Source: Ferrimonas kyonanensis DSM 18153
Lineage (GTDB): Bacteria > Pseudomonadota > Gammaproteobacteria > Enterobacterales > Shewanellaceae
Reading direction: 5' to 3'
NCBI RefSeq assembly: GCF_000425405.1
Contig: NZ_KE384365.1
Location: forward strand, 1 to 64,000
DNA: 64,000 bases
The position numbers and the translations under genes are program-made. Each line of letters starts with the position of its first letter. Position 1 is the stretch's first letter. Positions 35,938 to 45,906 of the stretch are shown here, piece after piece. The notes beneath the pieces were generated by a model that was not told the DNA's origin, did no database searches, and saw only the letters and a program-made list of their open reading frames with translations.

Positions 35938-38172
35938 TCAATGCACCACCGGCTGCAATGCCAGTAACTTCCGAAACTCCGGTACCGTAACCGGTTTGCC
36001 CAGCAGGTAGCCCTGCATCAAATCACAGCCATGCTGACGTAACCAGCGCATCTGATCCTGATGCTCGACGCCCTCGGCAACGACCGTCAGTCCCAGGTTC
36101 TTGGCCAGACTGAGAATCGCTTTAGTCACCTTGCAATAATGCGGATCCCGTGGCAGTTGCTTGACAAAACTGTGGTCAATCTTAAGCACATCGAAAGGCA
36201 GTTGAGACAGGTACGCCAGCGATGAGTGACCGGTTCCAAAATCATCGATGGCAAAGCGCACACCCAGCGCCTTGATCTTCAGCATCGCCTGCTTGCCGGC
36301 CTCGAGGTTTTCCATCAGCATCGATTCAGTCAGCTCAAACTCGATCAACGACGGATCCACCTTGGTCAGCGCCAGCACCTCTTTCACCGAATCCACAAAC
36401 TGTGGCACCACCAACTGCTTCACCGATACATTGATTGCCACCCCCATGCGCCGCCCTTCTCGATTCCAGCTTTTCACCTGCTCACAGGCTTGCTGAAGCA
36501 CCCATTCACCGATCTCAATGATCTGACCCGATTGCTCAGCAAGTTCAATAAACTCATCCGGTGGGATCATCCCCAACTGGGGGTGCTGCCAGCGTAACAG
36601 CGCCTCGGCAGCACTGATGAATTCACTTTCACAACACTGTTGCTGGTAATACACCTTGAGCTCATTGCGCTCCAGCGCATATCGAAGATCCTGCTCCAAC
36701 CTCAGTTTCCGTTGCTCTTTCTGACTCTGGGCTTCGGAGTGGAAACGGACCCGGTCTCCACCCTCATGCACCGCCCGGCTGGCGGCGCAATCCGCATCCC
36801 GAATCAGACTGCCGGCATCGCGAATGGAACTTGTGGTCGAGGAGAATCCCTGACTGAGCGAGAAGAAAAACTGCCGCTCACTGCGACCGCACACCACGGG
36901 TTGCTGAAACGACGACTTCACCTTTTCCGCCAGGCGAGACACCGCTTCCGGGCGGTGACTCCCGACCCAGAGCATGGCGAACCGCGTCGACTCGAAGCGA
37001 TACAACGCGATGGGTTGATCCGGCAATGACAGTTTCTGCAGTTGATTGCTGAGAATCTCGGTGGCCCGTATCAACACACCGTCACCACCGCCAAAACCCA
37101 CTGCGGAAGTCACCCGTTGAAACCGGTCCAGATGCAACATGCCTACCACCAGTTCACAGCTCTGGTGAGTAAGCCAATAGTCGATGTCATGCTCGAAACG
37201 ACGCCGGTTCGGCAACCCGGTCAGAAAATCATGGTTACTGCGATGTTCCATCAATTCCTGTACCTGCTGGGCCTCGGACACATCTTTTATGTGCATATGG
37301 ATCCGCTCCAGCTCATCCAGCATCACCACTGTCACCGCCAGAGTCCGGCCATAAAATGTCAGCCTGTGTTCCTTCATCGGTTCCAGGCTGTCGCGATAAT
37401 TCAGTGCCTCAAGCAAGGTGCGAAACATCTCTTTGGCGCAGTCAAAGCCCAGTTCAGCCGCTAAGCGATCAAAGGCCGGGTTGTGGTAAGTCAGAGTCAA
37501 TTGATAGTCACAGGCCAGAGCCGGATCCGGGTTGTGTTCGGGGAACATGCTCAGCCGCTTGCGGCGACGATGCTCCCGCAAGAAGATCAACGACAGGAAG
37601 GCGATCAAGGCAATGGCCAGCCACAACAGCAACAAAAACTGCACCACCAGGCGCGTGGCCCCTTCGGTCGCTGTATGCACAAGTTGCTGATAATCACCGG
37701 CATCATTCATCAGCCCCAGATCGACGCCATCAAGCACTGACAACAAAAGCTCACTGATCTCAGCCAACTGAGGCAGGGATTCTGCGCTTTGGGGTGAGGC
37801 CGTCCACTGGCGCAGCTGCGATGACGCCAGTTGCAGCTCCTGAAACAGGGCCGCACGGTGTTGCTGCTGCTGTAACTCGGCCAGCAACTGAGTGCTGTGC
37901 TGGGCGGTGGACTCAATCTGCTGTTGCAAGCCGACGCTAATGCCCGCCTGTTCGGCATCCACCAGCAGCCCTTTGAGCTCCAGAACCTGATACCTCAATT
38001 GATGAATTCGGTTTAATTCGGGAATCTTGTGCTGCACCAGGTTGGCACTGGCATCGTCGAGACGCAATCCCATCTCCGACAGACGCCAACTAATGACGGT
38101 ACCCGCCGCCATGATCACAGCAAACACCAGGGTCAATTGCCACTTCAGTGGCCGAGCAAAAATCCGTTGCAT
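35938..38172 (-). CDS. Membrane c-di-GMP phosphodiesterase with degenerate GGDEF and intact EAL domain
   Basis: Starting at ATG 38172 (GAGG upstream) the protein has 744 residues. A first helix (about 12-28), a helical periplasmic sensor region (about 30-173), and a second helix (about 176-198) are followed by a PAS-like segment (about 205-300), a GGDEF domain (about 310-475) and an EAL domain (about 490-740). The GGDEF signature is replaced by ESTRF (residues 394-398), so cyclase activity is unlikely; the domain may bind GTP as a regulator. The EAL domain keeps EALLRW (523-528), NVSVKQL, ELTES, AIDDFGTGHSSL and AEGVE, so it should hydrolyse c-di-GMP. Monocistronic; targets unknown. Confidence 0.9.
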   Translation of the reverse strand: MQRIFARPLKWQLTLVFAVIMAAGTVISWRLSEMGLRLDDASANLVQHKIPELNRIHQLRYQVLELKGLLVDAEQAGISVGLQQQIESTAQHSTQLLAELQQQQHRAALFQELQLASSQLRQWTASPQSAESLPQLAEISELLLSVLDGVDLGLMNDAGDYQQLVHTATEGATRLVVQFLLLLWLAIALIAFLSLIFLREHRRRKRLSMFPEHNPDPALACDYQLTLTYHNPAFDRLAAELGFDCAKEMFRTLLEALNYRDSLEPMKEHRLTFYGRTLAVTVVMLDELERIHMHIKDVSEAQQVQELMEHRSNHDFLTGLPNRRRFEHDIDYWLTHQSCELVVGMLHLDRFQRVTSAVGFGGGDGVLIRATEILSNQLQKLSLPDQPIALYRFESTRFAMLWVGSHRPEAVSRLAEKVKSSFQQPVVCGRSERQFFFSLSQGFSSTTSSIRDAGSLIRDADCAASRAVHEGGDRVRFHSEAQSQKEQRKLRLEQDLRYALERNELKVYYQQQCCESEFISAAEALLRWQHPQLGMIPPDEFIELAEQSGQIIEIGEWVLQQACEQVKSWNREGRRMGVAINVSVKQLVVPQFVDSVKEVLALTKVDPSLIEFELTESMLMENLEAGKQAMLKIKALGVRFAIDDFGTGHSSLAYLSQLPFDVLKIDHSFVKQLPRDPHYCKVTKAILSLAKNLGLTVVAEGVEHQDQMRWLRQHGCDLMQGYLLGKPVTVPEFRKLLALQPVVH

Positions 38173-38481
38173 CCTTGCACCTCTTATCTCAAGGCGGGAG
38201 CCCTCCCACAGCCTATTTCCGATAAACCGGTTGCACCCAGAGCCTAGCCCGCATCCTGCGGACAGCGCCACCACGGCAGGTGGCGTACAACGACGATAGA
38301 ATTGACCGCCTCTGCATCGGGGTTCTCCCCTCTGCGGCGGAATTTATTAGAGTGAAACGCGGGCAGATCGGCAAGTGTAAATTTAGTCAGCCAGGGCCAA
38401 TAACGCCAAGATCTGGCCTCAAAAAAAATCACCAATCAATGACAAAATGGCAGGAACTAATACTTAAACATCAACAGCTTT

Positions 38482-38522
38482 AAAAATAGGGCGCCGCCCT
38501 TTTCCTACTCGAAAAAGGGCGA
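38482..38522 (-). terminator. Terminator of the RND efflux operon
   Basis: On the minus strand two successive hairpins are visible: GCCCTTTTTC...GGAAAAGGGC and then GGGCGGCGCCC followed by TATTTTTA. The remaining 38173-38481 shows no gene. Confidence 0.65.
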
Positions 38523-38545
38523 TCTCCTACAAGGGCCTCCCGGGG

Positions 38546-41500
38546 CTAGCCAGCCGCGTCAGCTTGTCTCACCCAGCCCAGATCAGCCAGGATGGCGTAA
38601 GCGGCGGGAATCATAAACAGCACCAACAGCGTTGAAGCAAAGATCCCAAACACAATGGAGATGACAATGGGAATCACCACCTGGGCCTGCAAGCTGGTTT
38701 CCAACAACAGCGGCAACAAGCCCACGGCGGTGGTCAGTGAGGTCAAAAATACCGCCCGAAAGCGCTCGCGACTGGCCTGCACCACCGCTTCGTAGATCTC
38801 CTCTCCCGCTTCCAGGTGGTGGCGAATGTACTGCACCAGCAAGATGGAATCGTTGACCACCACACCAGCCAGGGACACAAAACCCAACATCGAAGGCATC
38901 GACAGGTCCTTACCCAGCAAGGCGTGGCCCCAGATCACCCCAATTAGAGCCATGGGAATGGCGGACATCACCACCAGTGGCTCCTGATAACTGCGAAACT
39001 GGAAGCTTAGGATGGCAAAGATGCCGAACAAACCGATGATAAAGCCGCGCTGCATGGAACTGGAGGTTTCCTGGGAGTCCTTAGAGGCACCTTCCACCAC
39101 CAACCTGACACCCGGGTTGTGCTGCTTCACCTCAGGCCAAAACTCCTGCCGCAGCTGAGTCAGCACCTGCGCGGCATTGGCTTTGCTGTTATCGATGTTG
39201 CCCATCACGGTGATGGTACGCAGACCATCGATGCGCTGGATCCGCACGAACGAGCGCTGAAACTCGATGTTTGCCACTGCCGCCAGAGGAATCTGGCTGC
39301 CCTCGGCCACCAGCACCGGAAACCGGCTCAGGGCATCAATGTCACCGGCCTGGCGCTTATCCAGTCGCACCTGAATCTCGATATTTTCCGGTCCAACCTG
39401 AACAATGTCGGCATTCTGACCGAAAAATGCTGCCCGCAACTGCGCCGCGATCAGGTTGCCGTCGACCCCAAAGGTTTCGGCGCCTGGACGCAGGCTGACT
39501 TTAATCTCTTCCTTACCAGGACGCATGTCATCCAGCAACCCGGTCACGCCATCAAACTGGCCCAGATACTGCTGTACCTGAACCGACACCCGCTTTAGCT
39601 GTTGCAGGTCATCGCCCTGAAACCGCAACTCTATGTCGCGGCCGCCCGGCCCCATTTTCGGTTGCTGAAATGACAACGCCAACGGCGCCGCCAGCTCACC
39701 GGTGTGCTGACGCCATGCATCGATAAACTCGTCGATGCGGGTGTTTCGCACTTCCGCAGATAACATATCCAGCCTGACGGTCGCCACGTGGGGGCCGCTC
39801 TCACCGGCATCCTGATTGCTGTTGTAGTGTACCGTGGTGTGACGCAAAAGCGGCTGCGGCTCCTGCTGTTCCTGGGTAAAACGCTCGGCCACTTCGGCCG
39901 CCGAAGCGGTTATTCGATCCACCACCGCTTCGGTCTGCTTCAACGTCGACCCCGGTGGCAAAATCAACCTGGCCTCGGCCACATCGCCATCGAGCTCGGG
40001 AAAGCCAATGAACTTCACTGCGCCAATAGCCACCAGGGCAAATGAGACCAGCAGTAGGCCGATGATCGAGCCCACAAAGGCGTAACGGCGCGCCACCGCC
40101 CAGCGCACCGCCGGCACCAGTCGATGGTTGCGGAAATGCTCAAAGCCATCCTGAAAACGGCGACGCACTCCGGTCGCTTCACGCTCCTGCCGCTGTTTGT
40201 GCAACGAATGCCCCAGGTGGTTGGGCAGAATCAGAAACGCCTCGATCAGAGACAGACTCAGCACCATGATCAACACCGCCGGAATCGCCGACAGCACCGC
40301 CCCCATCTGACCGTCCAGAAACAGCAATCCACCAAAGACGCACACCGTGGTCAAAAACGACGACACCACCCCGGGCATCACCTTGTTAACACCGGCGATC
40401 ACCGCCTGATCCACCTCCATGCCCCGGTCGATGTGGGCAGCAATGGACTCCGCCAGGACAATGGCGTCATCCATCATGATGCCGATGGCCATCAACAAAG
40501 CCACCAGAGTCATGATGTTGATGGAGATGCCAAAGACACTCATCAGGAACAGGGCCCCCAGGAAGGCAACCGGTAAGCCAGCGGCCACCCAAAACGAGTA
40601 CCGCAACGAAAAGAACAGCCACATCACCAGAAACACCAGGATGATGCCCTGGTAGCCGTTACTGAGGATCATGGTCAGCCGATCCCACAATAACGACGAC
40701 AGATCATTGGTCAGGCTCAAGGTGATGCCATCGGGAATGCGGCTGCGCTCCTGCTCAATGAAGTCCACCACCCTATCTTTGACCTTGAGGGCATCTTCCG
40801 CTTCATTCTTACTGATGGTCAGCACCGCGGCCGGGTGGCCATCGAAATCAATCTTGGCCTCATCAAGCTCAAACCTGTCGGTAATTGTGGCAATCTCCTT
40901 CAACCTGACCACGGCACCGCTGTCATCCGAGGCCACCACCAACTCACCCAGTCCCTGAGGCGTTACCCGTCGCTCATCGAAACGAATCAGCAGGTTTTTC
41001 TGGTCGGTCTCAATGCTGCCGCTGGGAAGTTGCACGTTCTGCTGTGCCACCTTGTCGGCAATCTCCTTTACCGACAGTCCCAGCTGACGAACCTGGGCCT
41101 GGCGCAGCTCAATCCGAAGTTGGTGATCGGAAAACCCCTTGACCTCCACCAGTGCCACATCCGCATCCAGTTTAATCCGCCGTTTCAGATCTTCGGCGTA
41201 GGCCTTAAGCTGCGGCGGCGGCAGATCGGCACTGATGGCCACATCAATCACCGGTTCGGTCCACTCAAACTGCTGCACGACCGGCGGCTCAATGTCGGCG
41301 GGAAAATCTTTGATGGCATTAATCTGGGTCTGGACATCCACCAGGTTACGGCTGATCTCGGCGTTGTCATCCAGCTTCAGCATCAGGGTGGCGGCGCCTT
41401 CGAGGGCCGAACACTTGGTCTCGATGATGTCACCGATACCATCTACCGCGTCTTCCATTCGCAGGCACAGGCTCTCCTCCACCTCCATGGGCGACGCCCC

Positions 41501-41650
41501 GGGATAGGCGACAGAGGCACTGATGTACTTTGGGTCAAACTCGGGAAAGGTCTCCCGCTTGATACCGGGCAGGGCCTGCAGACCTATCAGCATAATGCCC
41601 GCCATCAGCAGGTTGGCGGCAGTGGGGTGACGACTGAAATAGGCAATCAT
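38546..41650 (-). CDS. RND-family efflux transporter, inner-membrane subunit
   Basis: The 1034-residue protein is an HAE-type RND pump: an N-terminal helix (FSRHPTAANLLMAGIMLIG), two large periplasmic loops, and twelve helices with the proton-relay helix IGIMMDDAIVLAESIAAHID holding the Asp pair. It would export hydrophobic compounds using proton motive force together with the adaptor encoded upstream. It is not close to AcrB in sequence style; the substrate is unknown. The start overlaps the adaptor stop as ATGA. No outer-membrane factor gene is present, so a TolC from elsewhere is presumably used. Confidence 0.93.
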   Translation of the reverse strand: MIAYFSRHPTAANLLMAGIMLIGLQALPGIKRETFPEFDPKYISASVAYPGASPMEVEESLCLRMEDAVDGIGDIIETKCSALEGAATLMLKLDDNAEISRNLVDVQTQINAIKDFPADIEPPVVQQFEWTEPVIDVAISADLPPPQLKAYAEDLKRRIKLDADVALVEVKGFSDHQLRIELRQAQVRQLGLSVKEIADKVAQQNVQLPSGSIETDQKNLLIRFDERRVTPQGLGELVVASDDSGAVVRLKEIATITDRFELDEAKIDFDGHPAAVLTISKNEAEDALKVKDRVVDFIEQERSRIPDGITLSLTNDLSSLLWDRLTMILSNGYQGIILVFLVMWLFFSLRYSFWVAAGLPVAFLGALFLMSVFGISINIMTLVALLMAIGIMMDDAIVLAESIAAHIDRGMEVDQAVIAGVNKVMPGVVSSFLTTVCVFGGLLFLDGQMGAVLSAIPAVLIMVLSLSLIEAFLILPNHLGHSLHKQRQEREATGVRRRFQDGFEHFRNHRLVPAVRWAVARRYAFVGSIIGLLLVSFALVAIGAVKFIGFPELDGDVAEARLILPPGSTLKQTEAVVDRITASAAEVAERFTQEQQEPQPLLRHTTVHYNSNQDAGESGPHVATVRLDMLSAEVRNTRIDEFIDAWRQHTGELAAPLALSFQQPKMGPGGRDIELRFQGDDLQQLKRVSVQVQQYLGQFDGVTGLLDDMRPGKEEIKVSLRPGAETFGVDGNLIAAQLRAAFFGQNADIVQVGPENIEIQVRLDKRQAGDIDALSRFPVLVAEGSQIPLAAVANIEFQRSFVRIQRIDGLRTITVMGNIDNSKANAAQVLTQLRQEFWPEVKQHNPGVRLVVEGASKDSQETSSSMQRGFIIGLFGIFAILSFQFRSYQEPLVVMSAIPMALIGVIWGHALLGKDLSMPSMLGFVSLAGVVVNDSILLVQYIRHHLEAGEEIYEAVVQASRERFRAVFLTSLTTAVGLLPLLLETSLQAQVVIPIVISIVFGIFASTLLVLFMIPAAYAILADLGWVRQADAAG

Positions 41651-42987
41651 GATTGCACCACTTTCAAAGACATGCCGGCAACAGCCGGAATCAGGTCATT
41701 CACCACCACCTTCATTCCCGGCTCCAGGTCGCCACTGATCGCCACCTGGGTGCCGCTGCGGAACAACACCGTCACCGGCTTAATCAACAGCCGCTGCTGA
41801 TCATCCATCAGATACAGGTCGGTGCCCCGAAGTGCGTGTTCCGGCACCAGAAAGTGCTCCGCCGCCACTCCGGATAACCTGGCTTCGACGAACATCCCCT
41901 TGGTCAGAGGCGGTCGGGGTTTACCCTCGCCATAACGCTGTTTCACCTCCAGAATCACCCCAACGGTAGCTTGAGCCGGGTTCACGGCCTCACTGAAGCG
42001 GGCAACCGTCGCCGGCCACCGAGCCTCAAACTGACCGCTTTGCAGCATAACGCTGGCGTCCAGGTTTAATCTGGACACATCCGGCAGCTGTCCCTCCGGC
42101 AATGGCAGGCGCTGCCCTTTCATCAGGGTGATGAGATCATGGATGGCAACCTGAGCCTCCACCTCCATCACCTCCAAGCCATCGGCCTCGACCATCATCT
42201 GGCCATTACTGACCACTTCACCGGACTCCACCCCTACCTGGGCGATGCGAGCATCAAACGGCAAGCTGACACGGGTTTTGGATAATTTGCGATTGGCGTC
42301 CTGCAACCTCGCCTCGCTGACTTTCAACTGCGCCTTAGCCACCTTGATGTCGTCAGGAAGCAGCGCCAGCTGGTTCTGCAGTTCCTGCACCAATTTTTTT
42401 TGCGACAGTACGCTCTGCTGCTGATTGTCCAGCTCAGAGAGAGAGGTCAGCCCCTGCTGTTGTAATTTTTGTTTGCGCACGAACTCTTCACTGGCCAACT
42501 GCAGCCGATTGCTTTCGATTCCCAGTGAAATGTCGGTATTCTCCCGCTGCTGCGCCAGCCTCGCCAATTGCGCCCTGGCACTGTTGACATCGGCCTCGGC
42601 CTGGGCGACCGCCAGCTCATACTCCAGCGGGTCGATGCGCACCAACTCGGTCCCGGCGGCCAGAAAACGGCCCTTTTCCAGCAACGGGTTGCGATACACC
42701 ACCGCCCCACTGACTTCAGACAATGCCTGCCACACCAATTTCGGCGCGGCACGGCCATAACCTTTCACCTGCGGGGAAACTTTGCCCTTGGTCAGGGTCA
42801 TCACCTCCACCAGGCGGGCATGACTGGCTGACGGATTCACCGGCGCCGACGGCCGCAGCTGAATAGCCAACACCAGCACCAGTGCACCGATGGCGATGGC
42901 AGCCACCCCAAGCTGTCTCGGATGACGCCTGGCATAGCGGCCAAATCTGGAGCCGAGCTCAAGGCGAGTTAGCAGGGTATCGGGCAT
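41647..42987 (-). CDS. RND efflux periplasmic adaptor subunit
   Basis: The 446-residue membrane-fusion protein has an N-terminal anchor (about residues 25-45), a lipoyl half-motif (VSGAVVYRNPLLEKGRFLAAGTEL), a long coiled-coil hairpin (about 120-230) and a second lipoyl half with beta-barrel (RVSLPFDARIAQVGVESGEVV). It bridges the inner-membrane pump and the outer-membrane channel. It follows the tetR gene by seven bases and overlaps the pump gene by four, so the three form one operon. Confidence 0.92.
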   Translation of the reverse strand: MPDTLLTRLELGSRFGRYARRHPRQLGVAAIAIGALVLVLAIQLRPSAPVNPSASHARLVEVMTLTKGKVSPQVKGYGRAAPKLVWQALSEVSGAVVYRNPLLEKGRFLAAGTELVRIDPLEYELAVAQAEADVNSARAQLARLAQQRENTDISLGIESNRLQLASEEFVRKQKLQQQGLTSLSELDNQQQSVLSQKKLVQELQNQLALLPDDIKVAKAQLKVSEARLQDANRKLSKTRVSLPFDARIAQVGVESGEVVSNGQMMVEADGLEVMEVEAQVAIHDLITLMKGQRLPLPEGQLPDVSRLNLDASVMLQSGQFEARWPATVARFSEAVNPAQATVGVILEVKQRYGEGKPRPPLTKGMFVEARLSGVAAEHFLVPEHALRGTDLYLMDDQQRLLIKPVTVLFRSGTQVAISGDLEPGMKVVVNDLIPAVAGMSLKVVQS

Positions 42988-42994
42988 GGTAGGG

Positions 42995-43627
42995 TTACTC
43001 CGGTTGTTTCAGCAGGCCTGCTTGCAGCAAGGCGATGTTGTGTTCCGCCAGGCGGTGGTAAAAATCATCATCGACCTTGATTCCCTGAACCTTCAACATC
43101 GACGGCGGTGCCAGGAAGGGAAACACCATCAAACTGGCGAAGCTGAGCCTGGCCAGAGCGGGATCGACGCCGGGTTTGAGTCCGCCTTTGCCAGCCAGTT
43201 CCTCAAACATCAAATTTTCTCCATGGGAAAACACACCATGAATCAGTTTCTGCAGTTGCTGTACCTGGCCGGCGGAGCCCTCCATAGACAGCAAGCGATA
43301 CACCAAGCGGGGAAAATAGGGGCTTTCTGACATGACCTGGTTATAGGTGCGCATCACCACGCTGATGGACTCAAAGTCCTCACTCTGCTGCGCCTGCAGT
43401 ACCTTTTCGGAGATGGGGGCGACCGTTTCCGCCATCATGGTTTCGAACAAGCCCCATTTATTGGCAAAATAGTATCGAATCAACGCGGCATTAACGCCGG
43501 CCTCTTCGGCAACCTGGCGGGTTGACACCTTTTCGTAGGGGGCAAAGGAAAACTGTTTACGGGCAGCGTCGATCAAACGCTGGCGGGCATCGGAGTCACC
43601 CACAGGTCGACCCTGTCGATTGGCCAT
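42995..43627 (-). CDS. TetR-family transcriptional repressor
   Basis: The 210-residue protein has an N-terminal TetR DNA-binding domain: ARQRLIDAARKQFSF, then VSTRQVAEEAGVNAALIRYYFANKWGLFETMM. The C-terminal ligand domain begins near residue 75 and resembles the DUF1956/CecR-like group. It is first in the operon with the RND adaptor and pump. A 38-base near-continuous palindrome just upstream is the likely autoregulatory operator. Confidence 0.92.
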   Translation of the reverse strand: MANRQGRPVGDSDARQRLIDAARKQFSFAPYEKVSTRQVAEEAGVNAALIRYYFANKWGLFETMMAETVAPISEKVLQAQQSEDFESISVVMRTYNQVMSESPYFPRLVYRLLSMEGSAGQVQQLQKLIHGVFSHGENLMFEELAGKGGLKPGVDPALARLSFASLMVFPFLAPPSMLKVQGIKVDDDFYHRLAEHNIALLQAGLLKQPE

Positions 43628-43631
43628 GGCG

Positions 43632-43669
43632 GTACCTTAATATTCATCAGTCGATGAATATTAAGGTAC
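43632..43669. promoter_or_regulatory. Large palindrome, probable TetR operator of the RND operon
   Basis: Two perfect 17-base arms (GTACCTTAATATTCATC and its complement) flank AGTC. It ends five bases before the tetR start codon. A second ATTCATC/GATGAAT pair, spaced 15 bases, follows at 43694-43724, overlapping the end of pilU. TATTCATC/GATGAATA is the likely recognition core. Confidence 0.75.
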
Positions 43670-43722
43670 TGTGACAACCTAAGGCACTGCAATAATTCAT
43701 CTTAATATCGGCAATTGATGAA

Positions 43723-44838
43723 TTAATCCAACTCGATGGTGACCCCATCCAGGCTACTGCTGCTGTCCCGTTCCTTGGAATGCAACTTGATCATCAACCT
43801 CAGGTCATTGGCGGAGTCGGCATGATGCAGGGCATTATCGTAGCTGATCTGCCCCTGTTGATAGAGCGTAAACAACGCCTGATCGAAGGTTTGCATTCCC
43901 TGCTCGGTGCTGGCAGCCATCGCCTGCTTCAGCTCATGCAACTCCCCCTTGGCGATCAGGTCCGCCACTCTTGGCGTGTTCAGCAATACCTCGATGGCCA
44001 CCCGCCGACCCTGACCATCGGCACTGGGCACCAATTGCTGGGCCATCACCGCTTTCAGGTTCAGAGACAGATCGAACAACAACTGGCGGTGCTTCTCTTT
44101 TGGCACCAGATGCATGATCCGATCCAGGGCCTGGTTGGCGTTGTTGGCGTGCAGTGTGGCCATGCACAGATGGCCGGTTTCGGCGAAAGCCAGGGCGAAC
44201 TCCATGGTCTCCTGACTGCGGATTTCCCCGATGAGAATGACATCCGGCGCCTGCCTGAGCGAACTCTTCAACGCCGCCTCGAACGACTCGGTGTCCAGGC
44301 CCACCTCTCGTTGCGTCACCATACTTTTGCGGTGTTGATGCACAAACTCAATGGGATCTTCAATGGTGAGGATGTGACCGGCCTGGTTGGCATTACGGTG
44401 ACCCACCATGGCCGCCAGCGAGGTGGATTTACCGGTTCCGGTGGCCCCGACCATGATCACCAGCCCCCGCTTCATCATCGCCACTTCGGACATGATCGCC
44501 GGCAGATGCAACTCCTGGGGGGTCGGAATGCGGGTTTCAATCAACCGCATCACCATGCCAGGATACTCCCGCTGCCAGAACGCCGACACCCGAAACCGCC
44601 CCAACTGCTCATCAAAGCTGTAGGCGAAGTTGGCCTCACGGTGCTGATGAAACTGCTGCCGGGTGTCGGCGGTCATTACCGCCTCCACCATCGAAAGCGC
44701 CTGCTCTGCGGTCAAGGGCTGATCCGTCAACGGCGTCATCACGCCATCGATCTTGGCACTGGGGGGAAAACCCACGGTAATAAACAGATCACTGGCTTTG
44801 CGGCTGACCATCTCGGTCAGCAGGGCGTTGATCTCCAT
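43723..44838 (-). CDS. pilU: Twitching motility ATPase PilU
   Basis: PilU is the accessory retraction ATPase of type IVa pili and works together with PilT. The 371-residue protein has Walker A GATGTGKSTSLA, the Asp box ILTIEDPIEFVHQ, Walker B DVILIGEIR and the His box CMATLHANNANQALDR. The PilU-specific C-terminal extension (about 345-371) is present. It lies eight bases after pilT in a pilT-pilU operon. Confidence 0.95.
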   Translation of the reverse strand: MEINALLTEMVSRKASDLFITVGFPPSAKIDGVMTPLTDQPLTAEQALSMVEAVMTADTRQQFHQHREANFAYSFDEQLGRFRVSAFWQREYPGMVMRLIETRIPTPQELHLPAIMSEVAMMKRGLVIMVGATGTGKSTSLAAMVGHRNANQAGHILTIEDPIEFVHQHRKSMVTQREVGLDTESFEAALKSSLRQAPDVILIGEIRSQETMEFALAFAETGHLCMATLHANNANQALDRIMHLVPKEKHRQLLFDLSLNLKAVMAQQLVPSADGQGRRVAIEVLLNTPRVADLIAKGELHELKQAMAASTEQGMQTFDQALFTLYQQGQISYDNALHHADSANDLRLMIKLHSKERDSSSSLDGVTIELD

Positions 44839-44846
44839 ATCGACTC

Positions 44847-45878
44847 CTACAAGGTACTGACGTTCAGCTTGGCCATCATATCCTGACGGCTAATGACTCC
44901 CTGATTGGCCAGCTTGGTCAGACTCTGTTCCAGAGTCTGCATGCCATGACTCATTCCGGTCTGAATGGCGGAATACATCTGCGCCACCTTGTCTTCCCGA
45001 ATCAGATTACGAATCGCCGGTGTCCCCATCATGATCTCGTGGGCCGCCACCCGGCCACCGCCGACTTTCTTCACCAGGGCCTGAGAGATCACCGCCTGCA
45101 GCGATTCCGACAACATGGTGCGTACCATGTCTTTCTCCGCCGCCGGGAATACATCCACGACCCGATCAATGGTCTTGGCCGCCGAGGTGGTGTGCAGAGT
45201 ACCAAACACCAGGTGACCGGTTTCCGCCGCCGTCAGCGCCAAACGGATGGTCTCCAGATCCCGCATCTCCCCCACCAGAATCACATCGGGATCTTCCCGC
45301 AGAGCACTGCGCAGGGCGTTGTTGAAGCTGTGGGTATCGCGATGAACTTCACGCTGGTTGATCAGGCAATTTTTAGGCTGGTGCACAAATTCAATGGGAT
45401 CCTCAATGGTCAGGATGTGATCCCGCCGTTCGGCATTGATGTAATCCACCATGGCCGCCAGGGTGGTGCTTTTACCGGAACCAGTCGGGCCGGTGACCAA
45501 CACCAGACCACGGGGAAAGGACGCAATCTGACGGAAAATATCCGGTGCATCCAGTTGCTCCAGGCTGAGGACAGTACTGGGAATGGTGCGAAACACCGCC
45601 GCCGCACCGCGGGCCTGATGAAACGCATTCACCCGGAAACGAGCCAGGTTTGGCACTTCAAATGAGAAATCAATCTCCAGGTTCTGTTCATACTCCTTGC
45701 GCTGCTTATCATTCATGATGTCATACACCAGGCTGTGTATGGTGGCATGGTCCAGTTCAGGCACATTGAGGCGGCGAACCTCACCATCGACACGAATAAT
45801 TGGCGCAACCCCGGAGGAGAGGTGCAGATCGGAGGCGTTGTGTTTTACACTAAAGGCAAGAAGCTCAGTAATATCCAT
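44847..45878 (-). CDS. pilT: Type IV pilus retraction ATPase PilT
   Basis: PilT powers pilus retraction, giving twitching motility and DNA uptake. The 343-residue protein has Walker A GPTGSGKSTTLAAM, Asp box ILTIEDPIEFVHQ, Walker B DVILVGEMRD, His box GTLHTTSAAKTIDRVVD and the PilT-specific AIRNLIREDK motif needed for retraction. It is divergent from yggS across 28 bases, an arrangement conserved in many gammaproteobacteria. Confidence 0.97.
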   Translation of the reverse strand: MDITELLAFSVKHNASDLHLSSGVAPIIRVDGEVRRLNVPELDHATIHSLVYDIMNDKQRKEYEQNLEIDFSFEVPNLARFRVNAFHQARGAAAVFRTIPSTVLSLEQLDAPDIFRQIASFPRGLVLVTGPTGSGKSTTLAAMVDYINAERRDHILTIEDPIEFVHQPKNCLINQREVHRDTHSFNNALRSALREDPDVILVGEMRDLETIRLALTAAETGHLVFGTLHTTSAAKTIDRVVDVFPAAEKDMVRTMLSESLQAVISQALVKKVGGGRVAAHEIMMGTPAIRNLIREDKVAQMYSAIQTGMSHGMQTLEQSLTKLANQGVISRQDMMAKLNVSTL

Positions 45879-45906
45879 TTATCTGACAAGAAATTAGCTG
45901 AAAATT

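Noticed and set aside
43780-44886. A 368-codon frame opposite pilU
   Set aside because: Antisense to PilU with its full set of ATPase motifs; His/Gln-rich shadow translation.
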